Assembly: GCF_014164775.1 (NCBI RefSeq)
Contig: NZ_JACJGB010000001.1
Span: 248,001-312,000 of the forward strand
DNA from: Tessaracoccus sp. MC1679
GTDB taxonomy: Bacteria > Actinomycetota > Actinomycetes > Propionibacteriales > Propionibacteriaceae
DNA: 64,000 bases
Reading direction: 5' to 3'
The notes below the pieces were generated by a model, which was not told the DNA's origin, searched no databases, and saw only the letters and a program-made list of their open reading frames with translations. Position numbers and translations under genes: made by a program. Positions 50,707-59,152 of the stretch are shown piece by piece; positions within the stretch are counted from its first letter, which is position 1, and every line of letters starts with the position of its first letter.

Positions 50707-51052
50707 ACGCAGCATCAATCGCAGGCCCACGAGTTCGACGTCGAAGACCCGCCGACTCAAGCCCAGGATCACGATCGCGCGAGCCCGACCGCAGACTTCT
50801 CAAGGCGGAGCGCAGCTGGACATGCAAACGCGAGAAACGTACGCTCGGTCGGCGGCAATTGAGGGCGGTCGTGCTCGGGGACACCGAAGCCGAAGGCTAC
50901 CCTCGCACACCGCGGCATGACCGGATGTATCTGACCGAAGCGGACAGTTCAACACCTGCTCGGGCGGGCCTCCCTCGGGGCGGCTCCCAGGCCACGGGAG
51001 CAAGGCGCAGTCCGAGTGGCCCACCGCGTGGAGCGCCACTCGGACCTCGCTG
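50707..51052. other. Intergenic stretch with dispersed repeat
   Basis: 346 bp between the small membrane protein and the acetyltransferase. It holds the third dispersed repeat (50852-50920) followed by a weak boundary-type sequence (CGCGGCATGACCGGATGTAT at 50911-50930). No credible gene seen. Confidence 0.5.
50852..50920. repeat. 68-bp dispersed repeat (copy 3)
   Basis: Starts GCGGCAATTGAGGGCGGTCG and ends CGCGGCATGA; nearly identical to copy 1 over its full length. Confidence 0.8.
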
Positions 51053-51547
51053 TCAGCGTTGCTGGAACCCTGCCCGGGTGTAGAGCGCGAGAGCCGCTGG
51101 GGAAGTGCCCTCGCCGACGCGCAGCGAGAGGGTGGCATCCTCGGCCCGCGCGCAGGCGTGCACCGCGTCGTCGAGCAGGGCTCGGCCGACGCCCATGCCT
51201 CGTACGTCGGGATGCACGAAAAGGTCGATGATGAAGGGCCCGTGCAACTGGGGGTCCCAAATCGACTTACCTACCACCAGGATCGCACCGACGGGTCGGT
51301 CCTCGAAGGTGGCGACCCGGGTGAGATCGTGGCGCAGTGCGCCGAACTCTCCAGTGAAGGTGTCGTCCATCTCCTGCCGGGCGTCGTTCAGGCTGGTGGC
51401 CGCGACACCTGGCGGGTATGCCGCGAGATAGGCGGTGGCGAGGGCGTCGCGATCAGAGGTCTGGATGCCTCGGAGCTCGACGGCGTCGAGGTTGGCGGGA
51501 GTGGTTGTGCGACGGGTAAGTGAGAGGGTCATCAGGTCAGAGGGCAT
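51053..51547 (-). CDS. GNAT-family acetyltransferase
   Basis: A 164-aa N-acetyltransferase: ELRGIQTSDRDALATAYLAA at the N-terminus, FIIDLFVHPDVRGMGVGRALLDDAV is the acetyl-CoA loop (R/QxxGxG/A), ending LALYTRAGFQQR. ATG 51547 or 51532. Substrate unknown. Confidence 0.88.
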   Translation of the reverse strand: MPSDLMTLSLTRRTTTPANLDAVELRGIQTSDRDALATAYLAAYPPGVAATSLNDARQEMDDTFTGEFGALRHDLTRVATFEDRPVGAILVVGKSIWDPQLHGPFIIDLFVHPDVRGMGVGRALLDDAVHACARAEDATLSLRVGEGTSPAALALYTRAGFQQR

Positions 51548-51724
51548 GGTTGTTCCGTTCGTGTCGATGGGCGTTGGTGATCTGTCCTCAGGAGCGGAAC
51601 ATGAGCCCATAGTAGGCACGGGTGACGAGCTTCACGGAGAAATCAGCTGTCGAAGATCTGGGTGCCGCACGGAGCATTTTGCCCGCCGAACTTGGGAACA
51701 CCACTCGCAGCGGCATGAGCGTGA

Positions 51725-51741
51725 GATACCACACCGGTATC
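51725..51741. promoter_or_regulatory. Operator palindrome of RHH/Doc module 2
   Basis: GATACCACACCGGTATC, the counterpart of 45477-45493. Confidence 0.65.
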
Positions 51742-51749
51742 ATGATGGC

Positions 51750-51953
51750 ATGGCTATGACACTCCGGCTGGAACCTGAGGACGAGAAGGCCCTCGCACTG
51801 CTCGCCGAAGCCGAAGGGGTGAGCAAGCAGGAAGCCACCGTGCGCGCCATCCGGGAAGCAGCCGCACGACGGCTCCGCGAGGACAAGGTACGACACCTCT
51901 CCACCGCGGCTAGGGCACGCTACGCCGACCTGCTCGACCGGTTGGGCCAGTGA
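51750..51953 (+). CDS. RHH antitoxin of Doc module 2
   Basis: A 67-aa antitoxin, near-identical to that at 45502-45705 (differences such as VRHLSTAARARY for VRLLSTAARTRY). It overlaps the toxin gene by 4 bp. Confidence 0.88.
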   Translation: MAMTLRLEPEDEKALALLAEAEGVSKQEATVRAIREAAARRLREDKVRHLSTAARARYADLLDRLGQ

Positions 51954-52312
51954 TCGAGCACCTCACCCTCGAGGACGTCTTGTCGTTGGTGGAGGACCTT
52001 GGGGTCGGGCCCATCGCCGACATCGGACTGCTCGACTCCGCGGTCCACCGCCCGCGCGTGAGCGTCTTCGGCAGGGATGCGTATCCCGGCCTCGACGACA
52101 AGGCAGCGGTGTTACTGGAATCGTTGGTCGGAAACCATGCCCTGGTCGACGGGAACAAGCGCCTGGGCTGGCTGTCGCTGGTGGTCTTCTTCGGACTCAA
52201 TGGCATCGACTTGGACGCGCCTGACGACGAGGCGTACGACCTGGTGATCGCGGTCGCCAGCGGGACTGCGACGTACCAGGAAGTATCGGCGCGCCTCGCG
52301 TCTTGGCACTGA
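51950..52312 (+). CDS. doc: Doc/Fic-family toxin 2
   Basis: A 120-aa Doc toxin with HALVDGNKRLGWL as Fic motif, a near-copy of the protein at 45702-46064 (VGPIADIGLLDSAVHRPR). The duplication extends from the operator to just after the stop codon (CACTGACCACCA), so the whole module was copied as a unit. Confidence 0.92.
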   Translation: MIEHLTLEDVLSLVEDLGVGPIADIGLLDSAVHRPRVSVFGRDAYPGLDDKAAVLLESLVGNHALVDGNKRLGWLSLVVFFGLNGIDLDAPDDEAYDLVIAVASGTATYQEVSARLASWH

Positions 52313-52314
52313 CC

Positions 52315-52499
52315 ACCAGCGGCATAGGAACGCGCGTGGCTGAATCACACATGCGGGCCCCCACCTCGCCGTCGCGTGCCACACCGAGGGTGCTCAACAC
52401 CACTGTCGGCTCACCGTCGGGACCCACGCCACGAACCGCCACATGACGACCCGCCAGGTCAAAGACTCGACCATCGAGCGCTACCGGGGGCCAAGACAT
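52315..52499 (-). pseudogene. 5' fragment of an unidentified gene
   Basis: From ATG 52499 the frame SWPPVALDGRVFDLAGRHVA, then GPDGEPTVVLSTLGVARDGE, looks like a real N-terminus. At about 52316 it runs into the end of the Doc module, where the 3' part is missing. The break coincides with a CAGCGGCAT sequence. Confidence 0.4.
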
Positions 52500-52599
52500 G
52501 CCGCCATGCTAAACGCCACGCGGCAAGCCCCCGAGCCCGGCCCGCACTCAGCGTGTTCCCCAGGCAGACCAGCCACCTCATGCGCGGCATGATCGTGCG

Positions 52600-53349
52600 T
52601 TACCGCTGTAGTACGCGGCTCCAGTCAGCTTGGTGTCGCTGGATGAACTGGGTCGTGTTGAGCCAGTGGTCGCCGTGGAAGTCGGGGTACATGCTCGCCC
52701 AGGGTTCGCGTCCGATCTCATGGGAGGTGCGCAGGAGTTCATACATGGCGACGGACCGGTCGACCATGAGTGCAGGCAGTTGCTCGCGGAGCGCCTGGTC
52801 AGCATCGTAGCCCTCGGCGAAGGCGGCGAGGCGGTCACAGCTGTCGCGGACATCAGCCCCGGGGAACAGGTGCCCGAACGCGATCGCGGCATAAGCCACG
52901 TCCCAGGGCCGGCTGCTGGGGGCCGCGCCGTCCCAGTCGATGAAGACGAGCCGGTCGCCGTCGATGACGAGGTTCCACGTGGCCAGGTCGTTGTGGCAGA
53001 TCAGATCGGCGTGCCGTGCGGGCAGCAGGCCCTCAGGCCAGTCGGCAGGGACGGGCAGTCGTGCGCTGACGTCGTGGATGCTGCGGATCAGCGAGCCCAC
53101 ACGTCGCACGACGTCGAGCGGCAAGGGGGCAAGGTCGATGGCCATCGTTCCTGGCACGAAGTCGAGTACGAGGCGCCCCTGCTCATCGCGGCCGTGCGTT
53201 CCAGGGACGTCGATCCCTCCCTCGCGCAGGGACTTCATGAACGCCACGACGCGCGGTGTCGTCGCCAGCCAGGGCTTGCGCACCGTGTCGCCGACACGGA
53301 CCACATCACCCGACGTGTTTCCTCCGTCGAGCGCCTCTGTTTCCTCCAT
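52600..53349 (-). CDS. Aminoglycoside phosphotransferase-family kinase
   Basis: A 249-aa APH-fold kinase: DGGNTSGDVVRVGDTVRKPW (ATP loop), HADLICHNDLATWNLVIDGD (catalytic HxDxxxxN) and FIDWDGAAPSSRPWDVAYAA (metal-binding DWD). Proteins of this type phosphorylate diverse small molecules, and resistance cannot be inferred. ATG 53349 gives the normal start before the glycine loop. Confidence 0.85.
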   Translation of the reverse strand: MEETEALDGGNTSGDVVRVGDTVRKPWLATTPRVVAFMKSLREGGIDVPGTHGRDEQGRLVLDFVPGTMAIDLAPLPLDVVRRVGSLIRSIHDVSARLPVPADWPEGLLPARHADLICHNDLATWNLVIDGDRLVFIDWDGAAPSSRPWDVAYAAIAFGHLFPGADVRDSCDRLAAFAEGYDADQALREQLPALMVDRSVAMYELLRTSHEIGREPWASMYPDFHGDHWLNTTQFIQRHQADWSRVLQR

Positions 53350-53444
53350 GCCCAGACCATGCCCGCTGGGTTGCAGTCGTGGCAAGAATGCGTCGCGCCT
53401 GGGCCACTCGCGATGCCACGCACCGAGTGCGGCAGTTGAGTGCG

Positions 53445-53801
53445 TCACTGGCCGTAGGAGAAGCGGAGGTCAGCGAACAGCAGGTGGTTGAGTCGTCTCC
53501 GCATGTGTCCGAGCTTGCTGGCGTCGGGTTCCTCGTCGGGCGTCGACAGGATGAACCGCAGCAGCGTGCCACCGTCCTTGGGGCTGAGCTCGAGGTCCAC
53601 GAGGTCGTTGGGCCGCGAGGGCCACAGGGAGCTCCACTGGACACGGTGCGGCTCGTGACTGCTGAGGATGACGGGTGGCACCTCGTCGTCCAGGAGCACC
53701 AACCAGGGACGCGCCCCGGGAAGGCCTGGGTGTGTCAGGGAGGTGAACACGACGTGCGGCGGCGCCGGCAATTGTCGGGTCCTATCTCCCAGGATCTGCA
53801 T
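53445..53801 (-). CDS. SRPBCC (START-like) domain protein
   Basis: A 118-aa protein with the SRPBCC hydrophobic-pocket fold pattern: TRQLPAPPHVVFTSLTHPG, EPHRVQWSSLWPSRPNDLVD, GGTLLRFILSTPDEEPD. Often involved in binding lipids or small ligands; here unknown. It lies just upstream of the kinase gene and may be cotranscribed. Confidence 0.78.
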   Translation of the reverse strand: MQILGDRTRQLPAPPHVVFTSLTHPGLPGARPWLVLLDDEVPPVILSSHEPHRVQWSSLWPSRPNDLVDLELSPKDGGTLLRFILSTPDEEPDASKLGHMRRRLNHLLFADLRFSYGQ

Positions 53802-53907
53802 GGGGCAAGGCTAGACAAGGGTCCGTGAGCGTCGCGCGAAAGCTCGCTTCTCGGCATGAGCGGAAGTAGCCCGGCGCATTCGGGCAGCACGCTGGAACGA
53901 GAGCCGG

Positions 53908-55134
53908 TCATTCACCTTGAGTCGAGTGTGGCGGCTCCGAGAGTGCCGCCACGATCGCATCGCGGACATCGCGCGTTCGTCGCGGCTCCCGGTTCCCGAC
54001 CACGCCCACCGTCACACCCCGCACCTCCGCCGTCGCCGGGGTCCACGCCGAACCGCCGCGGGCGTCGTCGGCCCGCACGCAGAACGTGTGCCTCAGCTCC
54101 GCGCCCTCCGCGACCTTCGCATTCACCTCCGGCGAGTCGGTGGCCGCCATCACGTACCAGGTGCCGTCGAGGTCGGCGTCGTCGAACTCCCGCGCCAGCC
54201 AGGTCAGCCGACCGGCGTCGGCAAGGGCCTCCACGGCCCGCGTGACCGACGGCGCCACCACCCGCACCCGGGCACCTGACTCCACCAGCCGCGACACCCG
54301 CCGGCTGGCCACCTTGCCGCCCCCGACGACGAGCACGTCACGCCCACCCAGCATCAGCCCGGCCAGGTAGGCCGGCGACCCGCCCTCCGACACCGGCAGC
54401 GTCTCCCGGTACCGCTCGGCCACCACGTCGGCCAGCGCCGCGCACGCCCCGATCACGTTGGCCACCCGCACCTCCGCGTCCGGGTGCGCCCCCTGCCACT
54501 CCGCGGCCTGCTCTCGGGTCCAGCCCTTGAGCCGGCCCGCGAACAACCAGTGCCCCATGACGACGATGCGCCGCGCGCCGTGCGCGTAGGCCCGGTCCAG
54601 CGCCTCCGGCAGCGACGGCCGGGTCACCTGGATGAACGCCGACTCGACGTCGGCCCACCCGCCCCGCTCGTAGAGCAGCCGCGCCACCCGGAGGTGGTCG
54701 GCGTTCGCCTCGGGCACGAGGGCGCCTCGGCCCACGAACACCACCGTCGTCTCGCCGGGGACCCACTCTTCCGCGGCCTCCGTCAGCCGCGCCTCGACGG
54801 CCTCGATCAGCCTCGGCTCCGGGCCCAAGTGCCGCGCGTATTCCACGCGGCTGCCCGGCACCCGCGCCGTCGCTTCGGCGATGAACTGCGGGATGTCGGA
54901 GCGGACGTGGCCGCCGGTGCCGAGCATGAGGGGCACGACGACGGCGCGGCGCCCGCCATGGGCCAATGCGTCGACCAGGGCGTCGGTGATGGTGGGCTCC
55001 GCGAGCTCGACGTAGCCGACCGTGACCGGGACGCCGGGCAGCCGCTCCGAGACCAGCCCGGCCAGTTCCTCGCACTGCGCGACACCCTCGCCCACGCGGG
55101 TGCCGTGGGCGGCGATGATCAGCGGCACGCTCAT
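53908..55134 (-). CDS. cbiX: Sirohydrochlorin cobaltochelatase CbiX fused to precorrin-2 dehydrogenase
   Basis: A 408-aa fusion. Residues 1 to about 235 are a long CbiX with two chelatase halves (PLIIAAHGTRVGEGVAQCEE; VVVPLMLGTGGHVRSDIPQF; RRIVVMGHWLFAGRLKGW). Residues about 250-408 are a CysG/Met8-type dehydrogenase (AGLMLGGRDVLVVGGGKVAS, RRVSRLVESGARVRVVAPSV). It would oxidise precorrin-2 to sirohydrochlorin and insert cobalt in one protein, matching the early-cobalt route. The start overlaps cbiEGH by ATGA. Confidence 0.93.
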   Translation of the reverse strand: MSVPLIIAAHGTRVGEGVAQCEELAGLVSERLPGVPVTVGYVELAEPTITDALVDALAHGGRRAVVVPLMLGTGGHVRSDIPQFIAEATARVPGSRVEYARHLGPEPRLIEAVEARLTEAAEEWVPGETTVVFVGRGALVPEANADHLRVARLLYERGGWADVESAFIQVTRPSLPEALDRAYAHGARRIVVMGHWLFAGRLKGWTREQAAEWQGAHPDAEVRVANVIGACAALADVVAERYRETLPVSEGGSPAYLAGLMLGGRDVLVVGGGKVASRRVSRLVESGARVRVVAPSVTRAVEALADAGRLTWLAREFDDADLDGTWYVMAATDSPEVNAKVAEGAELRHTFCVRADDARGGSAWTPATAEVRGVTVGVVGNREPRRTRDVRDAIVAALSEPPHSTQGE

Positions 55135-57515
55135 GCGTCCACCTCCTCCGCCGTGTCCGGCATCCACTGATAGTCGCGCGGCGTGACGATCAGCCGCCGC
55201 CCGCCGCCCGAGGTGACAAACCTCGTCGTCGACGATCCCACCACCACCAGCGAGTTCATGTCCACCCACTCGGGCTGGAACTCCGCCAGCGTGCTCATGA
55301 TCACCTTCTGCCGCGGCCGGCACGCCTGCTGCACCACCGCGACGGGGGTCTCCGGCGAGCGGTGCGCGCCGAGGATCTCCAGCGCGCGGGGCAGGTGGGC
55401 CGTGCGGGTGCGGGATCGGGGATTGTAGAGCGCGACCACGAAATCGCCGACGGCCGCGCCCTGCAGCCGTCGCTCGATGTTGGGCCACGGGGTGTGGAGG
55501 TCGGACAGCGAGATGGTGGCGTGGTCGTGGCCCAGCGGTGCGCCGAGGATCGCCGAGACAGCGAGGCTGGCGGTCACGCCCGGCACGATGTCGACGTCGA
55601 TCCCGTCGGTGCCCTGCTCCAGGACGGGGCTGGCCATGGCGTAGACGGCGGGGTCGCCGCCGCAGACCAGTGCCACGTTCTCGCCGTTGCGCGCGGCCTC
55701 GATCGCGGCGGAGGTGCGGGCCTCCTCCGTGCCCATCTTGGAGGCCATGACGCGGACGCCGGGGCGGATGAGGTCGCGGATCTGCTTGACGTAGGGACCG
55801 TAGCCGACCACGAACGTCGCCTGCTGGAGGCGCTCCTTGGCTCGCGGGGTGAGGAGGTCGCGGACGCCGGGGCCGAGACCCACCACACTCAGCCGCCCGC
55901 GGGCTGGGAGGCGGCCGACGGCGCACGTCGCGTCGGTGCTGCGCTGCTTGGGCACGATCAGCTCGGCGCCGTGCGCGAGGACGGACGCCTCGGCCACCGA
56001 CGGCGTGCCGACGTGCCCCTCCACCATTGCGCTGGGCGTCGGCACCGGTTGGGCGGCGAGCTCGTCGGCCGGGTAGTCGACAAGCTTCACGCCGAGCTGC
56101 TTGACGAGTTGGAGCAGGCCGATCTCGCCGGCCTTGAGGTCGACGGTGGTGATCGCGGCGACGGAGTCGAGGGCGAGGCCGTGGTCGGAGAGGGTGCGCT
56201 CGAGGAGGTCGCGGAGGTGGGCGACGTCGGTGCCGCGGTTGCAGCCCATCCCGACGACGAGACTCTTCGGGTGCAGGACGACCGTGCCGCTGAGTGGTTG
56301 CGCTTCATAGGCTTCGAGGCCGCTCCGCGGCACCTCAGCCAGCGGATCCGGCGCGAGCTCATCGGTCACGACGATCCGCACGACGGCGTCGTCGGCGTCC
56401 GGCGACACGTTGGCGGGCAGCGGCGGCAGCGGCCACGGCTGGGACTTCTCCAGCCGCACGGGGCGACCATCGAGGATGGCCCTGGTCACGCCCGCGACGT
56501 CGCCGTGATACGCCCACCCGAGCGTGTCGAGGGCGGGGATGTTGAGCGCGTCGGTGGCGGTGGTGAGCACCGGCGTGCCCCCCGTCGCGTCGGCGATGCG
56601 CTCGGCCAGCTCGTTGGCGCCGCCTGCGTGTCCGCCCACAAGCGGGACGGCGAACCGGCCCGCCTCGTCGACCACCACCACGCCCGGGTCGGCCTTCTTG
56701 TCCGCGAGCAGCGGGGCCAGGATTCGGGCGGTGGCGCCGAGCGCGAGGTGGGAGACGACGAGGTCGCACTCCCGCCACGCCCGCACCAGTCCCTCTGCGG
56801 CCGGGCCGTCGTAGCGGCGGGTGGCGGCGCCGAGGGCTGCGTCGATCGCGTCGGCGTGCCGGCGCGAGGCGTCCGAGTTGGTCACCTGCCCGATGACTGG
56901 GCCGTGGGCGTCGCGCGCCGCAGGGGCGGAGTCGTCGAGGATCAGCACGACGTTCGGCTCCGCCACCTCGGCGACGGCGGCCTCCTCGGCGCTCAGCTCG
57001 CGCACCCGCTGATCCGGCTCCCCGAGGCGCTCCGCGACCACGTAACGCCGCGACCATCCCTCGAGCGCCGCGGCCAGCTCGCGGACCCCGGCGCCGGGCC
57101 CGGTCAGCACCGCGACCTTGGGGTGCCGCCGCGCCGCTGCCACGGCGTCGTCGATGGGGCGGCCGTGGGCGGAGACCACGACGGCGTCGTCCCAGGGCAG
57201 CGCGACGGCGGCGAACGCGGCCGCCACCGAGCTGACCGCCGGCGTGACCGCGAGCTCCAGCCCCTCCTCGCGGAGGCGGCGGACGATGCCGTGGAATCCG
57301 GGGTCGCCGCTGGCCAGCACCAGCGCGTCGTCGCCGTCGGGCAGGGCCTTCAGCCGTTCGACGGCGGGGCTGAGCGCGCCGAGGACGACGCGCCGCTCGT
57401 CGGGCACGCCGAGGGCGTCGAGGTGGCGGCGCCCGCCGACGACGAGCGCCACCCGTCCGGCGAGGCTGCGGGTGGCCGGCGAGATCTCGCCGAGGTAGCC
57501 GTGGACGTGGATCAT
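55131..57515 (-). CDS. cbiEGH: CbiE-CbiG-CbiH fusion
   Basis: A 794-aa trifunctional protein. Residues 1-195 are CbiE (C5-methyltransferase; LVLASGDPGFHGIVRRL, ALPWDDAVVVSAHGR). Residues about 205-540 are CbiG, which opens the delta-lactone (VVDEAGRFAVPLVGGHAGGA; GMGCNRGTDVAHLRDLLE). Residues about 545-780 are CbiH (C17-methyltransferase; VVGLGPGVRDLLTPRAKERL, VALVCGGDPAVYAMASPVLE, VALYNPRSRTRTAHLP). The same fusion is known from Propionibacterium. A short palindromic repeat (56308-56345) is translated in the CbiG part. ATG 57515 overlaps cbiF. Confidence 0.94.
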   Translation of the reverse strand: MIHVHGYLGEISPATRSLAGRVALVVGGRRHLDALGVPDERRVVLGALSPAVERLKALPDGDDALVLASGDPGFHGIVRRLREEGLELAVTPAVSSVAAAFAAVALPWDDAVVVSAHGRPIDDAVAAARRHPKVAVLTGPGAGVRELAAALEGWSRRYVVAERLGEPDQRVRELSAEEAAVAEVAEPNVVLILDDSAPAARDAHGPVIGQVTNSDASRRHADAIDAALGAATRRYDGPAAEGLVRAWRECDLVVSHLALGATARILAPLLADKKADPGVVVVDEAGRFAVPLVGGHAGGANELAERIADATGGTPVLTTATDALNIPALDTLGWAYHGDVAGVTRAILDGRPVRLEKSQPWPLPPLPANVSPDADDAVVRIVVTDELAPDPLAEVPRSGLEAYEAQPLSGTVVLHPKSLVVGMGCNRGTDVAHLRDLLERTLSDHGLALDSVAAITTVDLKAGEIGLLQLVKQLGVKLVDYPADELAAQPVPTPSAMVEGHVGTPSVAEASVLAHGAELIVPKQRSTDATCAVGRLPARGRLSVVGLGPGVRDLLTPRAKERLQQATFVVGYGPYVKQIRDLIRPGVRVMASKMGTEEARTSAAIEAARNGENVALVCGGDPAVYAMASPVLEQGTDGIDVDIVPGVTASLAVSAILGAPLGHDHATISLSDLHTPWPNIERRLQGAAVGDFVVALYNPRSRTRTAHLPRALEILGAHRSPETPVAVVQQACRPRQKVIMSTLAEFQPEWVDMNSLVVVGSSTTRFVTSGGGRRLIVTPRDYQWMPDTAEEVDA
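56308..56345. repeat. 38-bp palindromic repeat inside cbiG
   Basis: Begins TAGGCTTCGAGGCCGC. The sequence at 62085-62122 matches at 36 of 38 positions. It contains a GCCGC...GCGGC hairpin. In cbiEGH it adds about a dozen in-frame residues (EVPRSGLEAYEAQP) just before the conserved CbiG C-terminal domain. Confidence 0.75.
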
Positions 57516-58342
57516 CGGTCCTCCTCCAGGACGCCGCGGGTGCCGTGGGCGCGCAGGTCCGCCTGCGCCTCGGGTTCGGCCGCGCGGTACTCGTGCCGGA
57601 AGCCGGGGTGGTAGAGGTGGCTGCGGGTGGCGAGGGTGCCCTCGGCGAGCGCCGGCCCGACGAGGACGACGGTGTGCTTCCACAGTTTGTGCTCGCGCAT
57701 GGTCTGGGACAGGTCTTTCAGCTCGCAGCGCAGCATCAGCTCGTCGGGCCAGGACACCTGGTAGCCGACGATGCAGGGCGTCTCGGGTGGGTAGCCGCCG
57801 GCGAGCAGTTCCTCCTGGAGTGCCTTGTTGCGGGCGGCGGACAGGTAGAGCGCCATGGTGGTGCCGTGGGCGGCGAACCCGCGGACGGTCTCGCGCGGGG
57901 GCATGGGGGTGCGGCCGCCCTCGAGGCGGGTGAGGACGAGGCTCTGCGACACCTCCGGAACCGTGATCTCCACCTCCATCCGCGCCGCGGCGGCGGAGTA
58001 GGCGGAGACGCCCGGGACGGACTCGAAGTCCAGGCCGAGGCTGCGGATGAGGTCGCGCTGCTCTGCGGTGGCGCCGTAGATGGCGGGGTCGCCGGTGTGG
58101 ACGCGGGCCACCAGCAGGCCCTCGTCGCGGGCCCGGCGGTAGAGGGGCTCGATGTCCTCCAGCGACGCCGACGCCGAGTCGACGAGCTGGGCGCCCGGCT
58201 TGGCGCCCGCGACGATGCCGGGGTGGACCAGGCTGGAGGCCCAGATGATGATGTCGGCCTCGGCGATGACGCGGGCGCCGCGGACGGTGATGAGGTCCGC
58301 CGCGCCGGGGCCCGCGCCGACGAAGACAACCTTGCCGGTCAC
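57512..58342 (-). CDS. cbiF: Cobalt-precorrin-4 C11-methyltransferase
   Basis: A 276-aa CbiF/CobM: KVVFVGAGPGAADLITVRGA, ARVHTGDPAIYGATAEQ, GVSAYSAAAARMEVEITVPE, MALYLSAARNKALQEELL. It methylates C11 of cobalt-precorrin-4 using SAM. GTG 58342 overlaps cbiL (GTGA), and its end overlaps cbiEGH. Confidence 0.95.
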   Translation of the reverse strand: MTGKVVFVGAGPGAADLITVRGARVIAEADIIIWASSLVHPGIVAGAKPGAQLVDSASASLEDIEPLYRRARDEGLLVARVHTGDPAIYGATAEQRDLIRSLGLDFESVPGVSAYSAAAARMEVEITVPEVSQSLVLTRLEGGRTPMPPRETVRGFAAHGTTMALYLSAARNKALQEELLAGGYPPETPCIVGYQVSWPDELMLRCELKDLSQTMREHKLWKHTVVLVGPALAEGTLATRSHLYHPGFRHEYRAAEPEAQADLRAHGTRGVLEEDR

Positions 58343-59109
58343 AACCGGCCCCCCGTCGTCGCACGGCTCGGGGCCGCGAGGACGGTGGAGAAGTACGGGG
58401 CGGACTCGCCGTCGGCCAGGTCCGAGAGCCGGACCAGGCGCTGGTTCGGGAGGGAGACGTCCACGCCCATGACCGCGTCGCGACCCTCGCCGCGCAGCAG
58501 CTCCGCGACCTCCGGAAGCCGCCGTCCGCCCTTGTACGCGACGGTGGAGTCCGCCACGGCGAGCACCTCGCGCAGGCGCTCCAGTCCGGCCGTGACCGGC
58601 ACCAGCGCGAGCACTTCCTGCCCCTCGACCAGGGGCGTACGGCTGGCCGCGGCCAGCGCCTGCATCGCGGTGATGCCTGGGATCACCTCCACCTCCACGT
58701 CGGGCAGCTGCTCGACGACGTGCGCGGCGAGGTAGGAGAACGTGGAATACACGCTGGGGTCGCCGACGGTGGCGAACGCGACGGTCGCGGCGCCGTCGGC
58801 GAACGCGTCGACGGCGGCCTGGGCCGAGGTCAGCCACGCCTGCTTGCGTCGCGGCGAGACCCCTGACTTGTCGGCCATGGAGAAGGGAACGCGGACGATC
58901 CGGGTCGCGGCGTCGGGGCAGGCCTCCTCGACGATCCGCTCCGCCCGGCCCGGCCCGTCGCCGGACTCCTCAGTCGCGGGGACGAGGATCGCGTCGGCGG
59001 CTAACAGGGCGCGCACGGCCTTGACGGTGATCAGCTCAGGATCCCCAGGGCCGACGCCGACACCGATCAGTCGTCGTCCTGGAACAGGGGGAAGGGTGGG
59101 TACGGTCAT
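58339..59109 (-). CDS. cbiL: Cobalt-precorrin-2 C20-methyltransferase
   Basis: A 256-aa CbiL/CobI: RLIGVGVGPGDPELITVKAV, VAFATVGDPSVYSTFSYLAA, EVIPGITAMQALAAASRTPL, TVAYKGGRRL. First gene of the cbiL-cbiF-cbiEGH-cbiX operon, with a strong AGGAGG ribosome site and a cobalamin riboswitch upstream. Confidence 0.95.
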   Translation of the reverse strand: MTVPTLPPVPGRRLIGVGVGPGDPELITVKAVRALLAADAILVPATEESGDGPGRAERIVEEACPDAATRIVRVPFSMADKSGVSPRRKQAWLTSAQAAVDAFADGAATVAFATVGDPSVYSTFSYLAAHVVEQLPDVEVEVIPGITAMQALAAASRTPLVEGQEVLALVPVTAGLERLREVLAVADSTVAYKGGRRLPEVAELLRGEGRDAVMGVDVSLPNQRLVRLSDLADGESAPYFSTVLAAPSRATTGGRL

Positions 59110-59152
59110 CTGCCGTGGCCTCCTGGGGTCGCTCGCCCGAATGGTTGGCCGC

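Noticed and set aside
40450-52312. Classical integron array with attC sites
   Set aside because: The recurring boundary motif lacks the paired inverted R/L boxes of attC, and the recombinase is not an IntI with its extra domain as far as can be read.
53802-53907. Gene between the SRPBCC protein and cbiX
   Set aside because: Only 106 bp, no frame with a ribosome site; it holds a CTCGGCATGA core but nothing codable.
55362-57614. 750-codon plus-strand frame opposite cbiEGH
   Set aside because: Asp/Gly/Val-rich antisense shadow with no motif.
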